Below are positions 63,141 through 64,000 of a stretch of DNA of 64,000 nucleotides, one piece after another (positions within the stretch are counted from its first letter, which is position 1; each line of letters begins with the position of its first letter). The stretch is from Schistocephalus solidus. Lineage: Eukaryota; Platyhelminthes; Cestoda; Diphyllobothriidea; Diphyllobothriidae. The stretch covers positions 186,001 through 250,000 of the forward strand of contig WEDG01001390.1 in assembly GCA_017591395.1 (NCBI GenBank). Direction: 5' to 3'. The notes under the pieces were generated by a model. The model did no database searches. It saw only the letters and a list, made by a program, of their open reading frames with translations, and was not told the origin of the DNA. The position numbers were made by a program, and so were the translations under genes.

Positions 63141-64000
63141 GAGCGCGAAGTCAGCCTAAATCTTCCTTGGTAACATTTAAATAATTGATTTAAGCATTTC
63201 CCTTTACATAGTCCTTTCCCACATATCAATCTTATACATTTTTAAATTAATAACTTGATATATTAGCCTTACGGCACTAAACCACTGGCTTTGCTTATAA
63301 GCATCGATGTTTCTGCATAAATTCCAAGTTCCTGTATCCTTTCATTCTTTATTTTTGTTATGCAGCGACATCATGCAGCTGATTAACTATTGCGCAATTT
63401 TTTGGGTCCATTAGATCCTGCGGTAATCGCTTGCATTATATTTATATTCCCGTAACTCTGATCCCAATAAAAGTGCAGATGCAAATGCATATTTGTAAGA
63501 AAACGCTAATTTCAATTTCATTATATCATTCCCTGTTTTTTTATTACGCGGTAATTTTATAAAGACTCCGATTTTCTTTCAAATGGAAGTAATCAGAAAA
63601 TGTAGAACCAATCTCTTGCCAGGTAATATTCACGAAATGAATAAGAATAACAGTGGCTTTAAAATAACTTTTAGTCTTCTAAATATTAACTACTTAAAAT
63701 TGTGATGGTGATTTCAAATTTATTTTAATTCGTCGATTGACAAGAAAAGCTTTATATTTGAGCAGAAAAGTAACATAAAATTTGATGTCTTACGAGATTT
63801 TCGTCGGCGCAAATACTCTAAGTAAATCAACACACATGGGAGAATATTTATCAGATCGTAACTCGGTGAATACATATCTCACTTTTTGGACTTTATTTCA
63901 TGTTGCTTTCCATAAACTGTTAAGTATGAAATGTCTTTATTTTATAAAAAATTAATCCTGACTGGTTGTCACTTAGATGGTAAATATCACGGTGATGCTT
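63141..64000. other. AT-rich non-coding end of window
   Basis: No open frame or repeat of note is seen. Confidence 0.5.

Noticed and set aside
1..64000. CRISPR arrays, bacterial operons, rRNA genes, intact transposase genes
   Set aside because: None was seen: no regularly spaced direct repeats, no Shine-Dalgarno-led gene runs, no rRNA-like blocks and no transposase motifs.

Overview
The window looks like gene-poor, AT-rich nuclear DNA of a multicellular eukaryote. There are no bacterial features: no long ORFs, operons, ribosome binding sites or rRNA. The best taxonomic clue is at 39.5-41.3 kb. It is the C-terminal C2H2 zinc-finger tail of a non-LTR retroelement, with a Thr/Pro-rich linker and fingers ending in motifs such as FTHHMGL and IGLVGHL. 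From memory this tail is typical of repeats in diphyllobothriidean tapeworm genomes (Spirometra, Dibothriocephalus, Schistocephalus). I infer a cestode flatworm with moderate confidence; no search was possible.

Layout. 0-8 kb is mostly featureless, with a GC-richer island holding a six-cysteine ORF (4.64-5.14 kb), one possible small exon (5.7 kb) and two tracts of degenerate TTAGGG-like sequence (3.2 and 6.7 kb). 8.17-8.53 kb is a long CTA/CTG compound microsatellite. 9-17 kb carries single copies of several dispersed repeats, the largest (13.44-14.13 kb) matching the 3' tail of the retroelement at 40 kb. 17-27 kb is largely AT-rich, with a tRNA-like SINE candidate at 23.2 kb and a perfect 13-bp inverted repeat at 23.7 kb. 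27.7-28.05 kb (minus) is a probable Penelope-like endonuclease relic. 28-35 kb has a small cluster of exon-like segments, the best being a 54-residue terminal-exon candidate on the minus strand at 32.26-32.42 kb. 39.5-41.3 kb is the retroelement. 43.3 kb holds an inverted partner of the 17.1 kb repeat. 44.6-49.3 kb has several exon-like plus-strand segments and a tRNA-like SINE candidate. 49.3-62.8 kb is mostly empty apart from a (TA)n tract and one exon-like ORF at 58.2 kb. The window closes with a clear frameshifted Penelope-like GIY-YIG endonuclease relic at 62.85-63.14 kb.

How it fits together: no complete gene can be read. The recognisable coding DNA is decayed selfish-element sequence: one non-LTR family in two copies, two apparently different Penelope-like endonuclease relics and SINE-like pieces. 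These sit in intergenic or long-intron DNA. The exon candidates rest only on open frame, composition and splice-site consensus; they are hypotheses, not gene models.
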